A stretch of DNA of 64,000 bases, taken from NCBI GenBank assembly GCA_007858575.1, contig CP042279.1, positions 2,294,001 to 2,358,000 of the forward strand, given 5' to 3'. Positions 1 to 10,161 of the stretch are shown piece by piece (position 1 is the first letter of the stretch; every line of letters starts with the position of its first letter). The notes below the pieces were generated by a model. It did no database searches, was not told the origin of the DNA, and saw nothing but the letters and a program-made list of their open reading frames with translations. This stretch comes from Streptomyces sp. WAC08241. GTDB lineage: Bacteria > Actinomycetota > Actinomycetes > Streptomycetales > Streptomycetaceae. The translations under genes were made by a program, and so were the position numbers.

Positions 1-816
1 GCGGAGGGCGGCCACGCTCTGGGAGCGGTCGCCGCCCGCGTCGTGGTTGAGGACGACGACGCCGGGGCCGCGCCGTCGAGCACGCGGCGGACGATGGAGT
101 CGGCGCCGGGCTCCGTCCAGTCCAGGGTGTCGACGGTCCAGGCGAGCGGCTCCATGCCGAGTTCGGCGCCGATCTCGAAGGAGTGCCGGTTCCAGGCCCC
201 GTAGGGGGCGCGGTACCAGAGCGGGGCCGTGCCGAGGGCCCGTTCGACGACCTCGCTGGTGGAGCCCAGCTCGTCGCGGATGCGGGAGGGCCGCAGCTTG
301 GGGATCAGGGGTGGGACCAGGAGTGGTTGCCGACGACGTGTCCCTCGTCGGCCATCCGCCGCAGCAGGTCCTGGTTCTCGACGGCCATCTCGCCGCAGAC
401 GAAGAACATCGCCCGGCAGTCGTGGCGGCGCAGGGTGTCGAGGATGCCGGGGTGTAGCGGGGTCGGGCCCGTCGTCGAAGGTCAGCACCATCGAGTGGCC
501 GGCCCCGGACACGCTGAGGAAGGGCCGCTGCCGCACGGGCGGCAGCGCGCGCCGGTACGCCGGGGGCGCGTAGGCGGTCATCGGCTGGAGGCGGTACGCG
601 TTCGGGTTCAGGCGGGCGGCCTTCGCCCCGGACCGGCGGCCGGACCCGCGGCTCCCGGCTCGGTCCCGGGACCGGCTCCCGGGGTGCGCCGGGGCACGGG
701 GCGGCGCCGGAGGGCCGGTCGGGCGCGGCGAGCCGGTCCGCGGCGAGGACTCCGACGGTGGCGGTGGCGCCGAGCGCGGCGGCGAGGCGCAGCACCGCTC
801 GACGCCCGCTGGGCAT
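1..816 (-). CDS. polysaccharide deacetylase (NodB domain), 3' end outside the window
   Basis: Predicted secreted carbohydrate esterase that removes N-acetyl groups from a cell-wall or capsular polysaccharide. The NodB metal-site motif TFDDGPD lies near 470-490, the HxxxH motif (NHSWSH) near 320-345, and the RAPYG motif near 200-215. The chosen ATG at 816 gives an N-terminus with a basic stretch followed by an Ala/Leu/Val-rich segment, fitting a signal peptide; then comes a Pro/Arg-rich linker. The frame shifts at least near 640-730, 455-465, 318 and 70. Most need an added base in a C or G run; for example, restoring two bases after DDGPD recreates the family sequence DPRYTPGIL. The C-terminus lies beyond base 1. 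Family assignment is firm; substrate is not inferable. Confidence 0.85.
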   Translation of the reverse strand, partial: MPSGRRAVLRLAAALGATATVGVLAADRLAAPDRPSGAAPCPGAPREPVPGPSREPRVRPPVRGEGRPPEPERVPPPADDRLRAPGVPARAAARAAAALPQRVRGRPLDGADLRRRARPRYTPASSTPCAATTAGRCSSSAARWPSRTRTCCGGWPTRDTSSATTPGPTPDPQAAALPHPRRAGLHQRGRRTGPRHGPALVPRPLRGLEPALLRDRRRTRHGAARLDRRHPGLDGARRRLHRPPRARRRGPGVVVLNHDAGGDRSQSVAALR

Positions 817-920
817 CTGATCCTTTTCATGACCAATGGTTCGTACGGATGAGGGTCCGCGCAGCCCAGCGACACCGGCCGCCCGTCCGAAAGCACCCGT
901 TGGGCGGATAGTCTCGAAGG

Positions 921-1381
921 GTGACCGAACAGCAGGCCCACCGGTTCGAACGCGGCACCGACGGCCCGAAAGTGATCATGGCCGGGGTGGACGGCTCCGC
1001 CTCTCCCTGCGCGCCGCGGCGTACGCGGCGGGGCTCGCCCGGCGGCAGAACGCCCTGCTGGCGCTCGTGTACGTGCAGCCGCTGCTCCCGGCGGGCGCCG
1101 CGCTCGGCGCGCCGGTGGCGGGCGTGACGGAGGAGATCGCCGAGGCGCTCGCCGAGGAGATCCGCGCGTCGGCCGAGCGGGTGAAGGACCTGTGGCAGGT
1201 GCGGTGGGAGTTCCGCACCTTCCGGGGCGACGCCTACGCGGGCCTGGTCCTGGCGGCGGAGGAGCTGACGGCCGACGCCGTGGTGGTGGGCGCCTCGGAG
1301 TCGGCGGGCCACCGGTTCGTCGGCTCGGTGGCCGTCCGCCTGGTGAAGGCGGGCCGCTGGCCGGTCACCGTGGTCCCCTGA
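921..1381 (+). CDS. universal stress protein (UspA family)
   Basis: Single-domain cytoplasmic stress protein of about 153 residues, near the usual family size. The N-terminal strand VIMAGVDGS is followed, after one frameshift near 1003-1008, by SLRAAAYAAGLARRQ, and the C-terminal half contains VVVGASESAG and ends GRWPVTVVP. The usual ATP-binding signature G-2x-G-9x-G(S/T) is only partly present (GASESAG...VGS). GTG at 921 is preceded closely by TAGTCT at 909-914, a possible -10 box only 6 bases from the start, so the mRNA may be leaderless. It is divergent from the deacetylase and convergent with the CapA-like gene. Confidence 0.85.
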
Positions 1382-1414
1382 CCGACGCCCCTTCCCCGTC
1401 CTTCTTGCCCCGTC

Positions 1415-2640
1415 CTACTTGCCCATCACGAGGCCGTCCTTGCCGGCGCCCCGGCTGAGCACCACCCGCCGGATCGTGTCGCGGATCCCGGCCCGGCGCG
1501 GGTCCCCGCCGTCGTCGGCGCCGAGGTTGACCACCCGGCCGCGTCCGGTGTCGAACCACTGGGGACGAACTCGGCCCGGGTGACCTCCCAGCGTCCCCCG
1601 GGGGTCCGGGGCGGGGCGAAGGTGAAGCGGCCGATGCTGCCCTGGTTGCCGCGCGGGTCGAAGGCGCCCTGGTGATCCACCATGTCGCCGGCGATCTGGT
1701 CGCCCATCCCGTAGATCACCCAGGTGCCGTTGACCTTCTCGTAGGCCTGCGGGACGTGGGCGTGGGTGCCGACGATCAGGTCGACGTCCGGGCGGCCGCC
1801 GGTCCGCGAGGCGGTCAGGGCCCGGCCGAGGGAGAGCTGCCGCTCGTCCGGCTCGGTCTGCCACTCGGTGCCCCAGTGGACGCTGACCACGACCACGTCG
1901 GCGCCGGCCGCACGGGCCGCGCGGGCGTCGGCGATCACCTTCTTCTCGTCGAGCAGCCCGACTGCTCAGGGCCGCCCCTTCGGGAGCGGGTAGCCGTTGG
2001 TGTCGTAGGTGTAGGCGAGCTGGGCGACGGTGGCGCCGCCCGCCTTCATCAGGGCGGGCTGGGCCGCCTCCTCGGCCGTGCGGGCCGATCCGGCGTGGCG
2101 GATGCCCGCCTCGTCGAGGGCGTCGAGGGTCCGGGCGAGGCCCTCGGCCCCGTCGTCGAGGGTGTGGTTGGAGGCGGTGGAGCAGGAGTCGTACCCGGTC
2201 GCCCTCAGCCCGGCGGCGACCTCGGGCGGCGACTTGAAGGCGGGGTAGCCGGTGTAGGGCCCGCCCTTCTTCCCGTAGACGGTCTCCATGTGGCAGATGG
2301 CCAGGTCGGCGCCGGAGACGACGGACTTCACGCCGGAGAGCATGGGGCGGAAGTCGTAGCCGTCGCCGGCGGAGTCCTCGGCCGCCCTGCGGATGATGGA
2401 GTCGTGCGGGAGGACGTCCCCGGAGGCCACGAGGGTGAACCCGGCGGGCGCGGAGGCCGCGCCGGGGGCGGCGGAGGGCCGGTGGCCGTCCGGCGGCTCC
2501 CGGCGCGCTGGTCTTCGGGGCGGCGGTGCCTCGGCCGGACCGCCGCCGCTTCCACCGCTTCCGCCGGTGCAGCCGGTCGCCGCCGCGAGCAGGGCGGCGG
2601 TGAGCGCCGCCACCCCCGCGGATCTGGTGCGTGAGGTCAT
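1415..2640 (-). CDS. CapA-family metallophosphatase-like lipoprotein
   Basis: Homologue of the poly-gamma-glutamate synthesis protein CapA (calcineurin-like metallophosphatase fold). The N-terminus from ATG 2640 has a hydrophobic core and the lipobox LAAATGC, so it is probably an outer-face membrane lipoprotein. Family motifs appear in order: SGDVLPHDSI, TASNHTLDDG, VSVHWGTEW and IVGTHAHVPQ, followed by VIYGMGDQ. About 408 residues, normal for the family. Two frameshifts are needed, near 1950-1970 and near 1560. The stop TAG is at 1415-1417. A GTG at 2649 is possible but ATG 2640 has better spacing from GGTGGAG. No capBC-like neighbours, so poly-gamma-glutamate export is not implied. Confidence 0.85.
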
Positions 2641-2899
2641 GTGCGGCACTCCACCCGATTCATGTGATGAACATCTGTTCTGATGAATTGATCTCGTGGG
2701 AAGGCCGCAGTCAAGGGGCGGGGCCGGACCGGGTCATGAACCCCGCTGAAACGGACGCAAGGACTCCGCCCGACCGTTCGCCGTACCATTCGCCGCTCGG
2801 TGCGACCGTTCGTCGCAGATCGGTGTCCGTTCCCTGTCCCCCGCCGTCCGGATGCGTTCGTATACGGGCCGACGACGAGCCGCGGGAGAGGTGGGCAGC

Positions 2900-3445
2900 A
2901 TGACGACGGCGACGACCGACGAACGGACCCTGGAGGAGTTGCAGCGGGACCACGGCCCCGCGCTGCTCTCCTTCCTGCTCGGCCTCACCTACGGGGACCG
3001 GCAGCGGGCCGAGGACCTCGTCCAGGAGACCCTCGTACGGGCCTGGCAGCACCCCGAGGCCTTCGACGGCCCCTACGCCTCCATGCGCCCCTGGCTCTTC
3101 ACGGTGGCCCGCCGCCTCGCCATCGACGCGCGCCGCTCGCGCCTCGCCCGGCCCGCCGAGGTCGGCGACGGCGTCCTCGCCGTGACGCCCGACCCCGCCG
3201 ACGCCACTGCCTCCGCCGAGGCCGCGCTCGACGTGCGGGCGGCCGTCCGGGAGCTGAGCCCCGAACACCGCGCGGTGCTCGTCCGGCTCTACTTCCACGG
3301 CCTCACCGTCAACGAGGCCGCCGTGGAGCTCGGCATCCCCGCCGGGACCGTCAAGTCCCGCTCCCACTACGCCCTGCGGCAGCTCGGCCGGTCGCTGCCC
3401 GGCTACCGGCCGCGCCGGAACCTGGCGATGGCGACGGGGCGTTGA
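2900..3445 (+). CDS. RNA polymerase sigma factor, ECF-like (sigma-70 regions 2 and 4)
   Basis: 181-residue sigma factor, intact in one frame. Region 2 is seen at about residues 15-70 (RAEDLVQETLVRAW, then FTVARRLAIDARR) and region 4 at about 115-165 (LSPEHRAVLVRLYFHGLTV, then GIPAGTVKSRSHYALRQL). ATG 2900 follows GGAGAGGTGGGCAGC. An in-frame upstream extension to 2852 exists but adds only unconserved residues. Many ECF genes are followed by an anti-sigma gene; here the next stretch is a GC-rich direct repeat and a protein with no recognisable zinc-anti-sigma motif, so the partner is not identified. Confidence 0.9.
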   Translation: MTTATTDERTLEELQRDHGPALLSFLLGLTYGDRQRAEDLVQETLVRAWQHPEAFDGPYASMRPWLFTVARRLAIDARRSRLARPAEVGDGVLAVTPDPADATASAEAALDVRAAVRELSPEHRAVLVRLYFHGLTVNEAAVELGIPAGTVKSRSHYALRQLGRSLPGYRPRRNLAMATGR

Positions 3446-3450
3446 GGACG

Positions 3451-3516
3451 GGTGTCGAGGGCGGGGCCTTGCGGACAAGGTGTCGAGGGCGGGGTGTCGA
3501 GGGCGGGGCATTGCGG
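3451..3516. repeat. three copies of a 16-bp G-rich direct repeat
   Basis: GGTGTCGAGGGCGGGG occurs at 3451-3466, 3479-3494 and 3493-3508; the first and last copies are followed by the near-identical CCTTGCGGAC / CATTGCGGAC. It lies just after the sigma-factor stop. The rest of 3517-3720 shows no gene. Function unknown; could be a slippage product. Confidence 0.7.
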
Positions 3517-3730
3517 ACGCCGCCGTCTCCGCCGTCCCCCGCGTCACCCCCGGCGACCGGAATCCCACCCGTACCGATCCGGCCGGAGAACGTATCCGAA
3601 ACCACTCGGGCGAGTTGAGCAAAGCGGGACCCGCGGGCGCCCCGTACGGAGGAGGCTCTCCCCGGGCCCCGTTGTCCGGGCCCTCACACGGCCCCGCACG
3701 CGCGGTCATGTCCGGGAGAAGGTGGGAGCG

Positions 3731-4176
3731 TTGCTGCCCGAGAGCACGAACGGCGCCGGCGGCACGAGCGGCGGCGGCCTCGCCGTCCCGATGGCCTGGC
3801 TGTGCGCCGAGTACCTGGCCGACGAGGTGCTGCGGGCCGCCGCGCTCGTGGCGCCCGGCTCGCTGGAGTACCGGGCGGGCCTCCGGGCCCTGGCCCTCAC
3901 CGTCCACCTCGCGGAGGACCCGGACCGGCCGCCCGCCGGCCGGATCGACGAGTGGCTGCGGCACACGGCGTACGACCGCCCCTGGCCGCCCTGGGTCGAG
4001 GACCGGCTCGCCGAGCGGCGGGCGGCCGGCGGCGGGGGCCCGACCTGGCGCTCGCGGAGACCGCGTGGCGGCGGCTGCGGGACACCTGGATCCTCGCCGC
4101 CGACCTCGACGGACGGACGGACCTCGATCCGGGGTGCCCGGTCGACGAGGCCGAGCAGATCTGGCTGCCCGCCTGA
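3731..4176 (+). CDS. uncharacterised acidic protein downstream of the sigma factor
   Basis: About 149 residues with coding-like composition: an Ala/Leu-rich helical part (AEYLADEVLRAAALVAPG), a middle part rich in Asp, Arg and Trp (RPWPPWVEDRLAERR), and, after one frameshift near 4038, LALAETAWRRLRDTWILA and the C-terminus VDEAEQIWLPA. I do not recognise the family. TTG 3731 sits 9 bases after GGAGAAGG; GTG 3722 in the same frame is an alternative. It lies between the sigma factor and the convergent histidine kinase. An anti-sigma role would be only a guess from position. Confidence 0.55.
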
Positions 4177-4238
4177 AGCTGGGCCTTCCGCTCGCGCACC
4201 TCTCGCTCCACCTGCGCTGACCGGGGCGTCCGGCCGGG

Positions 4239-4277
4239 GCTCACGGAAGGTGCTCACGGAAGGTGCTCACGGAAGGG
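4239..4277. repeat. 13-bp tandem repeat, three units
   Basis: GCTCACGGAAGGT is repeated head to tail three times. The last unit contains the histidine kinase stop codon, so unit number would not change that protein. Looks like a small variable-number repeat between two convergent genes. Confidence 0.75.
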
Positions 4278-5473
4278 AAGCGTGCACCCCGGGGCGGTAC
4301 TTGGGGATCCGCACCGTCACCTTCATGCCGGCGCCGACGCCCGTCTCGATGACGAGGCCGTACTCCGTCCCGTACACCCGGCGCAGCCGCTCGTCGACGT
4401 TGGAGAGGCCGATGCCGGAGCCCGCCGGGTGCTCCCCGCGCAGGACGGCGCGCAGCAGCTCCGGGTCCATGCCGATGCCGTCGTCCTCGACGGTCACCAC
4501 GGCCTCGGCGCCCGCGTCCCGGGCGGCGATGACGACCCGGCAGCCCTTCTCCCGGTCCTGGAGGCCGTGCTTGACCGCGTTCTCCACCAGGGGCTGGAGG
4601 CAGAGGAACGGCAGGGTCACCGGCAGCACCTCGGGCGCGATCCGGAGGGTCACCTTCAACCGGTCGCCGAAGCGTGCCCCGCGAGCGCCAAGTACTGCTC
4701 GATGGAACGCAGTTCGTCGGCCAACTGGGCGAACTCGCCGTGCCTGCGGAAGGAGTAGCGGGTGAAGTCCGCGAACTCCAGGAGGAGTTCCCTGGCCCGC
4801 TCGGGGTCGGTGCGGACGAAGGAGGCGATGACGGCGAGGGAGTTGAAGATGAAGTGCGGGGAGATCTGGGCGCGCAGGGCCTTGATCTCGGCCTCCACGA
4901 TCCGGGTGCGCGAGCGGTCGAGCTCGGCCAGTTCCAGTTGCACGGAGACCCAGCGGGCCACCTCGGTCGCGGCCCGCACCAGGACGGCCGACTCCCGCGA
5001 GCCGTAGGCGACGAGCGCGCCGAGGACCCCGTCCTCGCCGGTGAGCGGGGCGATCACCGCCCAGCGCAGCGGGCACGCCGGGTCGGCGCAGCCGGAGTCG
5101 GCGGAGCGGCTGCGGCCGGTCTCCAGGGTCTCGGCGGCCTGGGCGGGGACGTGCGCGCGGTGGTGGTCTCGCCGGGCCCGTCCCAGGCCAGGACCGCGCC
5201 CCGGTCGGTGAGGCAGAGCGCCTCGGTGCCGAGCAGCGAGCGGAGCGTGCGGGCGGCCCTGCGGGCGGTCTCCTCGGTGAGTCCGGCGCGCAGCGGGGGC
5301 GCGGCGAGCGAGGCGGTGTGCAGGGTGTGGAAGGTGGCCCGTTCGACGGGCGTACCGAGGTCGGGGTCGGCGTCCCGGCCCCCGCGCCGGGCGGCGAACC
5401 GGCCGAGGACGAAGCCCGCGGCGAGCAGCACGGCTCCGGCGGCGGCCGCGGCGGCGAGGGCGATGCCGCTCAT
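4267..5473 (-). CDS. sensor histidine kinase, LytS/YehU type
   Basis: About 402 residues. An N-terminal hydrophobic segment from ATG 5473 is followed by a GAF-like sensory region, then the HisKA_6-type phospho-acceptor box (RAQISPHFIFNSLAVI), an N-box LVENAVKHG and a G-box GSGIGLSNV. Frameshifts near 5150-5170 and 4680 split it. Its ATG overlaps the symporter stop (ATGA), and the LytTR regulator at 7860-8610 is the obvious partner, so this is a split two-component system around a transporter. By analogy with YehU/YpdA-type systems it may sense small carboxylates; that is inference. Confidence 0.88.
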
Positions 5474-7246
5474 CGGCGCGTGCCCGGGCGGAAGTCCGGG
5501 CGGGAGTCCGGGCGGAGGTCCGGGCGGTTCTCCTGGGCGGGGCGGTCCCGGATATCTCCTCCGGGAGGTGGAGCCGGGCGAGGAGCGCCGGGGTGCCGGG
5601 CGGGACCCGGCGGGGGTGGCGAGGGAGACCAGGACCATGGTGAGGAAGCCGAGCGGGACCGACCAGACGGCGGGCCAGGCCATCAGGGTGTGCGGCCAGC
5701 CGCCGGGCGCGAGTCCGGCCCGGGTGGCCATGACGGCGGCGAGGGCGGAGCCGCCGCCGAGCAGGAGTCCGGCCATCGCGCCGGCGGGGTGAGCCGCCGC
5801 CACCAGATGCCGAGGACGAGCAGCGGGCAGAAGGAGGAGGCGGAGACCGCGAAGGCGAGGCCGACGGCGTCGGCGACCGGCACCTTGGAGGCGACCACCC
5901 CGGCGCCGAGCGGGACGGCGGTGGCGAGCAGGGTCGCGAGCCGGAAGTGCCGGACGCCCCGGGAGGGCAGCACGTCCTGGGTGAGGACTCCGGCGACGGA
6001 CATGGTGAGCCCGGAGGCGGTGGAGAGGAAGGCCGCGAAGGCGCCGCCCGCGAGGAGCGCCCCGAGCAGGTCGCCGGAGAGCCCGCCGAGGATCCGGTCG
6101 GGCAGGACGAGGACGGCGGCGTCGGCGGAGCCGGTGAGGGCGAGTTCGGGGGCGTAGATCCGGCCGAGGAAGCCGTAGAGCGGCGGCAGGAGGTAGAAGG
6201 CACCGACGAGCCCGAGGACCACGAGGGTGGTGCGGCGGGCGGCGCGGCCGTGCGGGCTGGTGTAGAAGCGGACGGCGACGTGCGGCAGGCCCATGGTGCC
6301 GAGGAAGGTCGCGAGGATCAGTCCGTACGTGGCGTAGAGCTGGTGTCCGTCGCGCCCGCCGGCCAGCGGCTGCGACCAGCCGAGGGGTCGGTGCCGCCGG
6401 CCAGCCGCTCGGGGAGCTCCGCGCCCGGCTCGAAGGCGAGCGTGGTGCCGCCGAGGACGTGGTGGGTGCCGGGGCCGAGGGTGAGGGTCCGCCCGGTGTA
6501 CGGGACGGAGTCGACGCGGCCGGTGACGGTGACGGTCAGCGGGGCGTCGAGCCCGATCCGTACCGTGTCGGCGACCCGGACGACGGTGTGGCCGCGCAGC
6601 ACGGCGGGGCGTCGAAGCGGGCGCGGGGCGCCCCGTCCCCGCACCAGGCGGCGAGCAGGAAGAGGGCGGGGACGAGCAGGGCGGTCAGCTTCAGCCAGTA
6701 CTGGAAGGCCTGGACGAAGGTGATGCTGCGCATGCCGCCCGCCGCGACGGTGCCGGTGACGACGAGGGCGACGAGCAGGCCGCCGACCCAGTCGGGGGCG
6801 CCGGTGAGGATCTCCAGGGTGAGCCCGGCGCCCTGGAGCTGGGGCAGCAGGTACAGCCAGCCGATGCCGACGACGAAGAGGCTGGCGAGCCGCCGGGCGC
6901 GCCGGGACTCGAGGCGGGCCTCGGCGAAGTCGGAGAGGGTGTACGCGCCGGAGCGGCGCAGCGGGGCGGCGACGAGGACGAGTAGGACGAGGTACCCGGC
7001 GGTGTAGCCGACCGGGTACCAGAGCATGGCGGGGCCCTGGACGAGGACGAGTCCGGCGATGCCGAGGAAGGAGGCGGCGGAGAGGTACTCGCCGCTGATG
7101 GCGGCGGCGTTGAGGCCCGGCCGGACGGTCCGCGAGGCGACGTAGAAGTCGGAGGTGGTGCGGGAGATCCGCAGGCCGAGGGCGCCGATGAGGACGGTGG
7201 CGAGGACGACGGCGGTGACGGCGACGACCGCGTGGGTCCGGTTCAC
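5470..7246 (-). CDS. sodium:solute symporter (cation acetate symporter-like)
   Basis: SSF-family permease of about 590 residues with many membrane helices. Visible family features are an N-terminal helix, SDFYVASRTVRPGLNAAAISGEY, the segment QYWLKLTALLVPALFLL, and FLGTMGLPHVAVRFYTS, typical of ActP/MctC-like transporters. An extracellular loop carries a beta-rich insert (LGPGTHHVLGGTTLAFEPG). Frameshifts lie near 6615, 6390, 5790 and 5600. The probable stop overlaps the kinase start. It is preceded by a DUF485 gene, the usual partner of this subfamily. Substrate is probably acetate, pyruvate or another short carboxylate (inference). Confidence 0.88.
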
Positions 7247-7268
7247 GCGGGAGTCCGTGCGGAGGGGC

Positions 7269-7654
7269 TCATCGTTCGACGAGGCCGGTGAAGTCGCGTT
7301 CGTTGCGCTCGGCGCGGCGGACGTACCCGTGGGCGATGGCCCAGACGACCGGGTGCACGCCGACGCCGAGGGCGAGCCAGACCAGGGCCTCGGGGGCGGG
7401 CAGCGCGAGGACGAGCGGGAGGGAGCCGACGAGCAGGGCGAGCGCGCCGAGGGCGGTGAGGGCGGCGCGGAGCTGGCTGCGCATCAGGGAGCGGACGTAG
7501 GTGTGCCCGAGGGTGGTCTGTTCGTCGATCTCGGAGCGGGCCGGGGGTGGGCGGGGCGCCGCCCGGCGGGGGCGGGCACGGTCCCGGCGCCGTGGGCGGA
7601 GGCGTGGGTGACGGTCTCGCGCCGGGGCCTGCGCGGCGGGTGGTGCTCGGACAT
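7269..7654 (-). CDS. DUF485 membrane protein
   Basis: Small inner-membrane protein of about 128 residues. The N-terminal part is hydrophilic and Pro/Arg-rich. The core EIDEQTTLGHTYVRSLMRSQ leads into two membrane helices, and the end is YVRRAERNERDF. DUF485 proteins are nearly always encoded next to acetate-type symporters, as here. One frameshift near 7555 joins the N-terminal part (ATG 7654; an in-frame ATG at 7672 is an alternative) to the DUF485 part. Confidence 0.85.
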
Positions 7655-7859
7655 CGGCGTCCGCTCCGGCATCTCTCGGCTTCGGGGGTTCTCGCGGGCT
7701 CTTCCGGGGTGGTGCGCGGGCGGCGCGGCCCGGGACGCGTGGAGTCTACGCAGCGGGGCCGGACGGCGGTAGACCTGCGGCGACGGGGGTGCGGGCGGAC
7801 GCGGGGGTACGGAGGTACGGGGCCGGGTGCGGAAGTGCGGGCGGGTGCGGGGGCGCGGG

Positions 7860-8610
7860 TCAGCCGCCGGCCCGGCGCATCAGGAGGTCCCGCAGGGGCG
7901 GGCGTGGCGGCGGCTGACGGCGAGGTCGGTGTCGCCGATCCGTACGGAGGTGGCGCCGCCGTCGAGCCGCAGTTCGTCGATCCGGGCGAGGGAGACGAGG
8001 TGGCTGCGGTGGATGCGGACGAAGCCCCGGTCCGCCCAGCGCTCCTCCAGGGCGGAGAGCGGGATGCGGACGAGGTGGCTGCCCCGGTCGGTGTGGAGGC
8101 GGGCGTAGTCGCCGTGGGCCTCGACGTAGGCGATGTCGTCGACGGGGACGAAGCGGGTGACGCCGCCGAGTTCGACGGGGATCTGCTCCGGCGCGGCGGC
8201 GGGGGCGGGCGCGGCGGTGGCGTGGACCAGTTCGTGGACGCGGCGGACGGCTTCGGCGAGGCGCTCGCGGCGCACCGGCTTGAGGACGTAGTCGACGGCC
8301 TTCAGGTCGAAGGCCTGGAGGGCGAAGCCCTCGTGCGCGGTGACGAAGACGACGAGCGGGGGCGGGCGAAGCCGGCGAGCAGCCGGGCGACGTCGAGGCC
8401 GGTGAGGCCGGGCATGTGGATGTCGAGGAAGACGACGTCGACGGCGTCCTCCCCGTCGGGCCCCGACTCCAGGGCGCGGCCGATCCTGCGGAGCGCCGCG
8501 GTCGCGTCGCCCGCGCCCTCGGCGGTGCGGACGCGCGGGTCGGCGCGCAGCAGGTAGAGCAGTTCCCCGAGGGCGGGCTCCTCGTCGTCGACGGCCAGTA
8601 CGCGCAGCAT
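7860..8610 (-). CDS. LytTR-family response regulator
   Basis: About 250 residues. The receiver domain at the N-terminus begins MLRVLAVDDEEPALGEL and has the phospho-acceptor loop VVFLDIHMPGLTGLDVA. The C-terminal LytTR DNA-binding domain has VDDIAYVEAHGDYARLHT and FVRIHRSHLVSLARI. Frameshifts occur near 8360 and close to the end (about 7910), where a one-base correction gives the C-terminus LRDLLMRRAGG and stop TGA 7860-7862. Partner of the LytS-type kinase at 4267-5473; likely controls the symporter operon. Confidence 0.88.
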
Positions 8611-8620
8611 GCGGCGGAGT

Positions 8621-10010
8621 CTAGGGGTGTCCGGGAGGGACCGTCGCGCCCCGGGGGCGTCGTTCTCCGGCGGGTCGAGGAGGTCGAGTTCGGCGGTGAG
8701 GGCGGCGGCGAGGGCGGCGAGGTCGGGGACGGCGGCGCCGTCGGCGACGAGGCCGATGTGGACCCGGCCGCCGTACGGGGACATGGCCACGGCGAGGGAC
8801 TGGCCCCGGGCGAGCGGGGCCATGGGGAAGAGGGCGCGCAGCGGGCGCCGCCGAGGGAGAGCGCGGAGCGGGGCAGCGGCACCTGGGTGACCAGGAGGTC
8901 GAAGAGGAGGCGGGCGGCGCCGGAGGCGAAGGGGCGCCGAAGCGGTGGGCGAGCGGGGGAGCTGGTCGGCGAGGAGGGCGACGGCTCCGGCGCCCCGGAA
9001 GGGGCCCGCCGCCTTGTTGCGGTCCATGGCGCGCCGGACGGCGGCGAGGCGGGCGGCCGGGTCGGGTTCGGTGACGGGCAGGTCGAGGAGGTAGCCGGAG
9101 AGGCTGTTGCCGGGGCCGGGCGGGGCTCCGGGCGGCGGCGCGAGACGGGGACGAGGGCCCGGGGGTCGGCGCCGGGCAGCGGCAGGCCGCGCTCGTCGAA
9201 CCAGCGGCGCAGGGCTCCGGCGACGAGGGCCAGGAGGACGTCGTTGGCGGTGCCGCCGGTGGTGCGGCGGACGCGGTGGATCCGGTCGAGGGAGAGGGTC
9301 GCGGTGGCGATCCGGCGGGTGCCGCTGGAGTGGGCGGCGAGGGCGGCGGTGGGGCGTCCGTCGAGGCGGCTGGCGCGGACGACGGAGGCGCCGACCTCGA
9401 CGGCCCGGCCGAGGTCGCCGAGGCGGTCCCGGGCGATGCCGAGGAGGCGTCCGGGGCCGGGGAGCCCGGGAAACCCGGAGGGCGACGGGCACGGGGGACG
9501 GGGCGGGAGCGGCGCGCGGTGCGATGGCCGGCGGCGATCTCGTCGAAGATCCCGGCGCCGATGGCGACGGCCCGCATGCCGTCGGCGAGGGCGTGGTGGA
9601 GTTTGACGAGGACGGCGAAGGAGCCGTCGGGCGCGCCGCTGAGCAGGTACATCTCCCAGGGCGGCAGGCCGCGTTCGACGGGGCGTTCCATGAGTTCGGC
9701 GGCGAGCCGGGCGGTCTCGGCGGGAAGTCGGCGCCGGGGAGGGTGATCTCGCGGACGTGGCGGCGGACGTCGAAGCCGGGGTCGGTGCTCCAGGCGGCGC
9801 CGCCGACGGGGATCAGGACGTCGCGGACGCGCATCCGGAGCCGGGGACGGCGGCGGCGCGGCGGGCGAGCAGTTCCAGGACGTCGGCCGGTTCGCCGCCG
9901 GGGGCGCGGGACGGGGCCGAAGTGGGCGAGGGCGCCGAGGTGCAGGGGTGGGCGGTGGATTCCAGGTGCCAGAAGGCCAGGTCCAGCGGGGCCAGGAGCT
10001 CGGTGGTCAC
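8621..10010 (-). CDS. WS/DGAT-family O-acyltransferase
   Basis: Wax ester synthase / diacylglycerol acyltransferase family, forming neutral storage lipids from acyl-CoA. The catalytic HHxxxDG motif is present as HHALADG near 9578-9598. The N-terminus from GTG 10010 is LLAPLDLAFWHLES, typical of the family. The C-terminal LAVAMSPYGGRVHIGLVADG matches the conserved end domain. About 463 residues in total, normal. At least five frame changes occur (near 9930, 9735, 9500, 9150 and 8930). TAG 8621 is the likely stop, 11 bases before the LytTR regulator, suggesting co-transcription. Confidence 0.85.
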
Positions 10011-10064
10011 GGGTGTCCTCACGTCCTGCGCGGAGGGGTGGAAGACCGCAGTCAATCGCGCACC

Positions 10065-10111
10065 GACAGTTACGGTCAAGTACGGTCAGTTAACGCTCCG
10101 TAAAGACTGTC
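10065..10111 (-). promoter_or_regulatory. repeat-containing probable promoter/operator upstream of the acyltransferase
   Basis: TACGGTCA is repeated at 10071-10078 and 10081-10088, inside a longer imperfect inverted repeat with arms GACAGT..TACGG and CCGTA..ACTGTC. It lies 55-100 bases upstream of GTG 10010. The symmetry suggests a regulator-binding site, but no regulator gene is adjacent. Confidence 0.4.
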
Positions 10112-10161
10112 GGTCGCGTGTCTCCGGAAGACGTCCTGGAAGACGTGTCCGGAGGACCTCC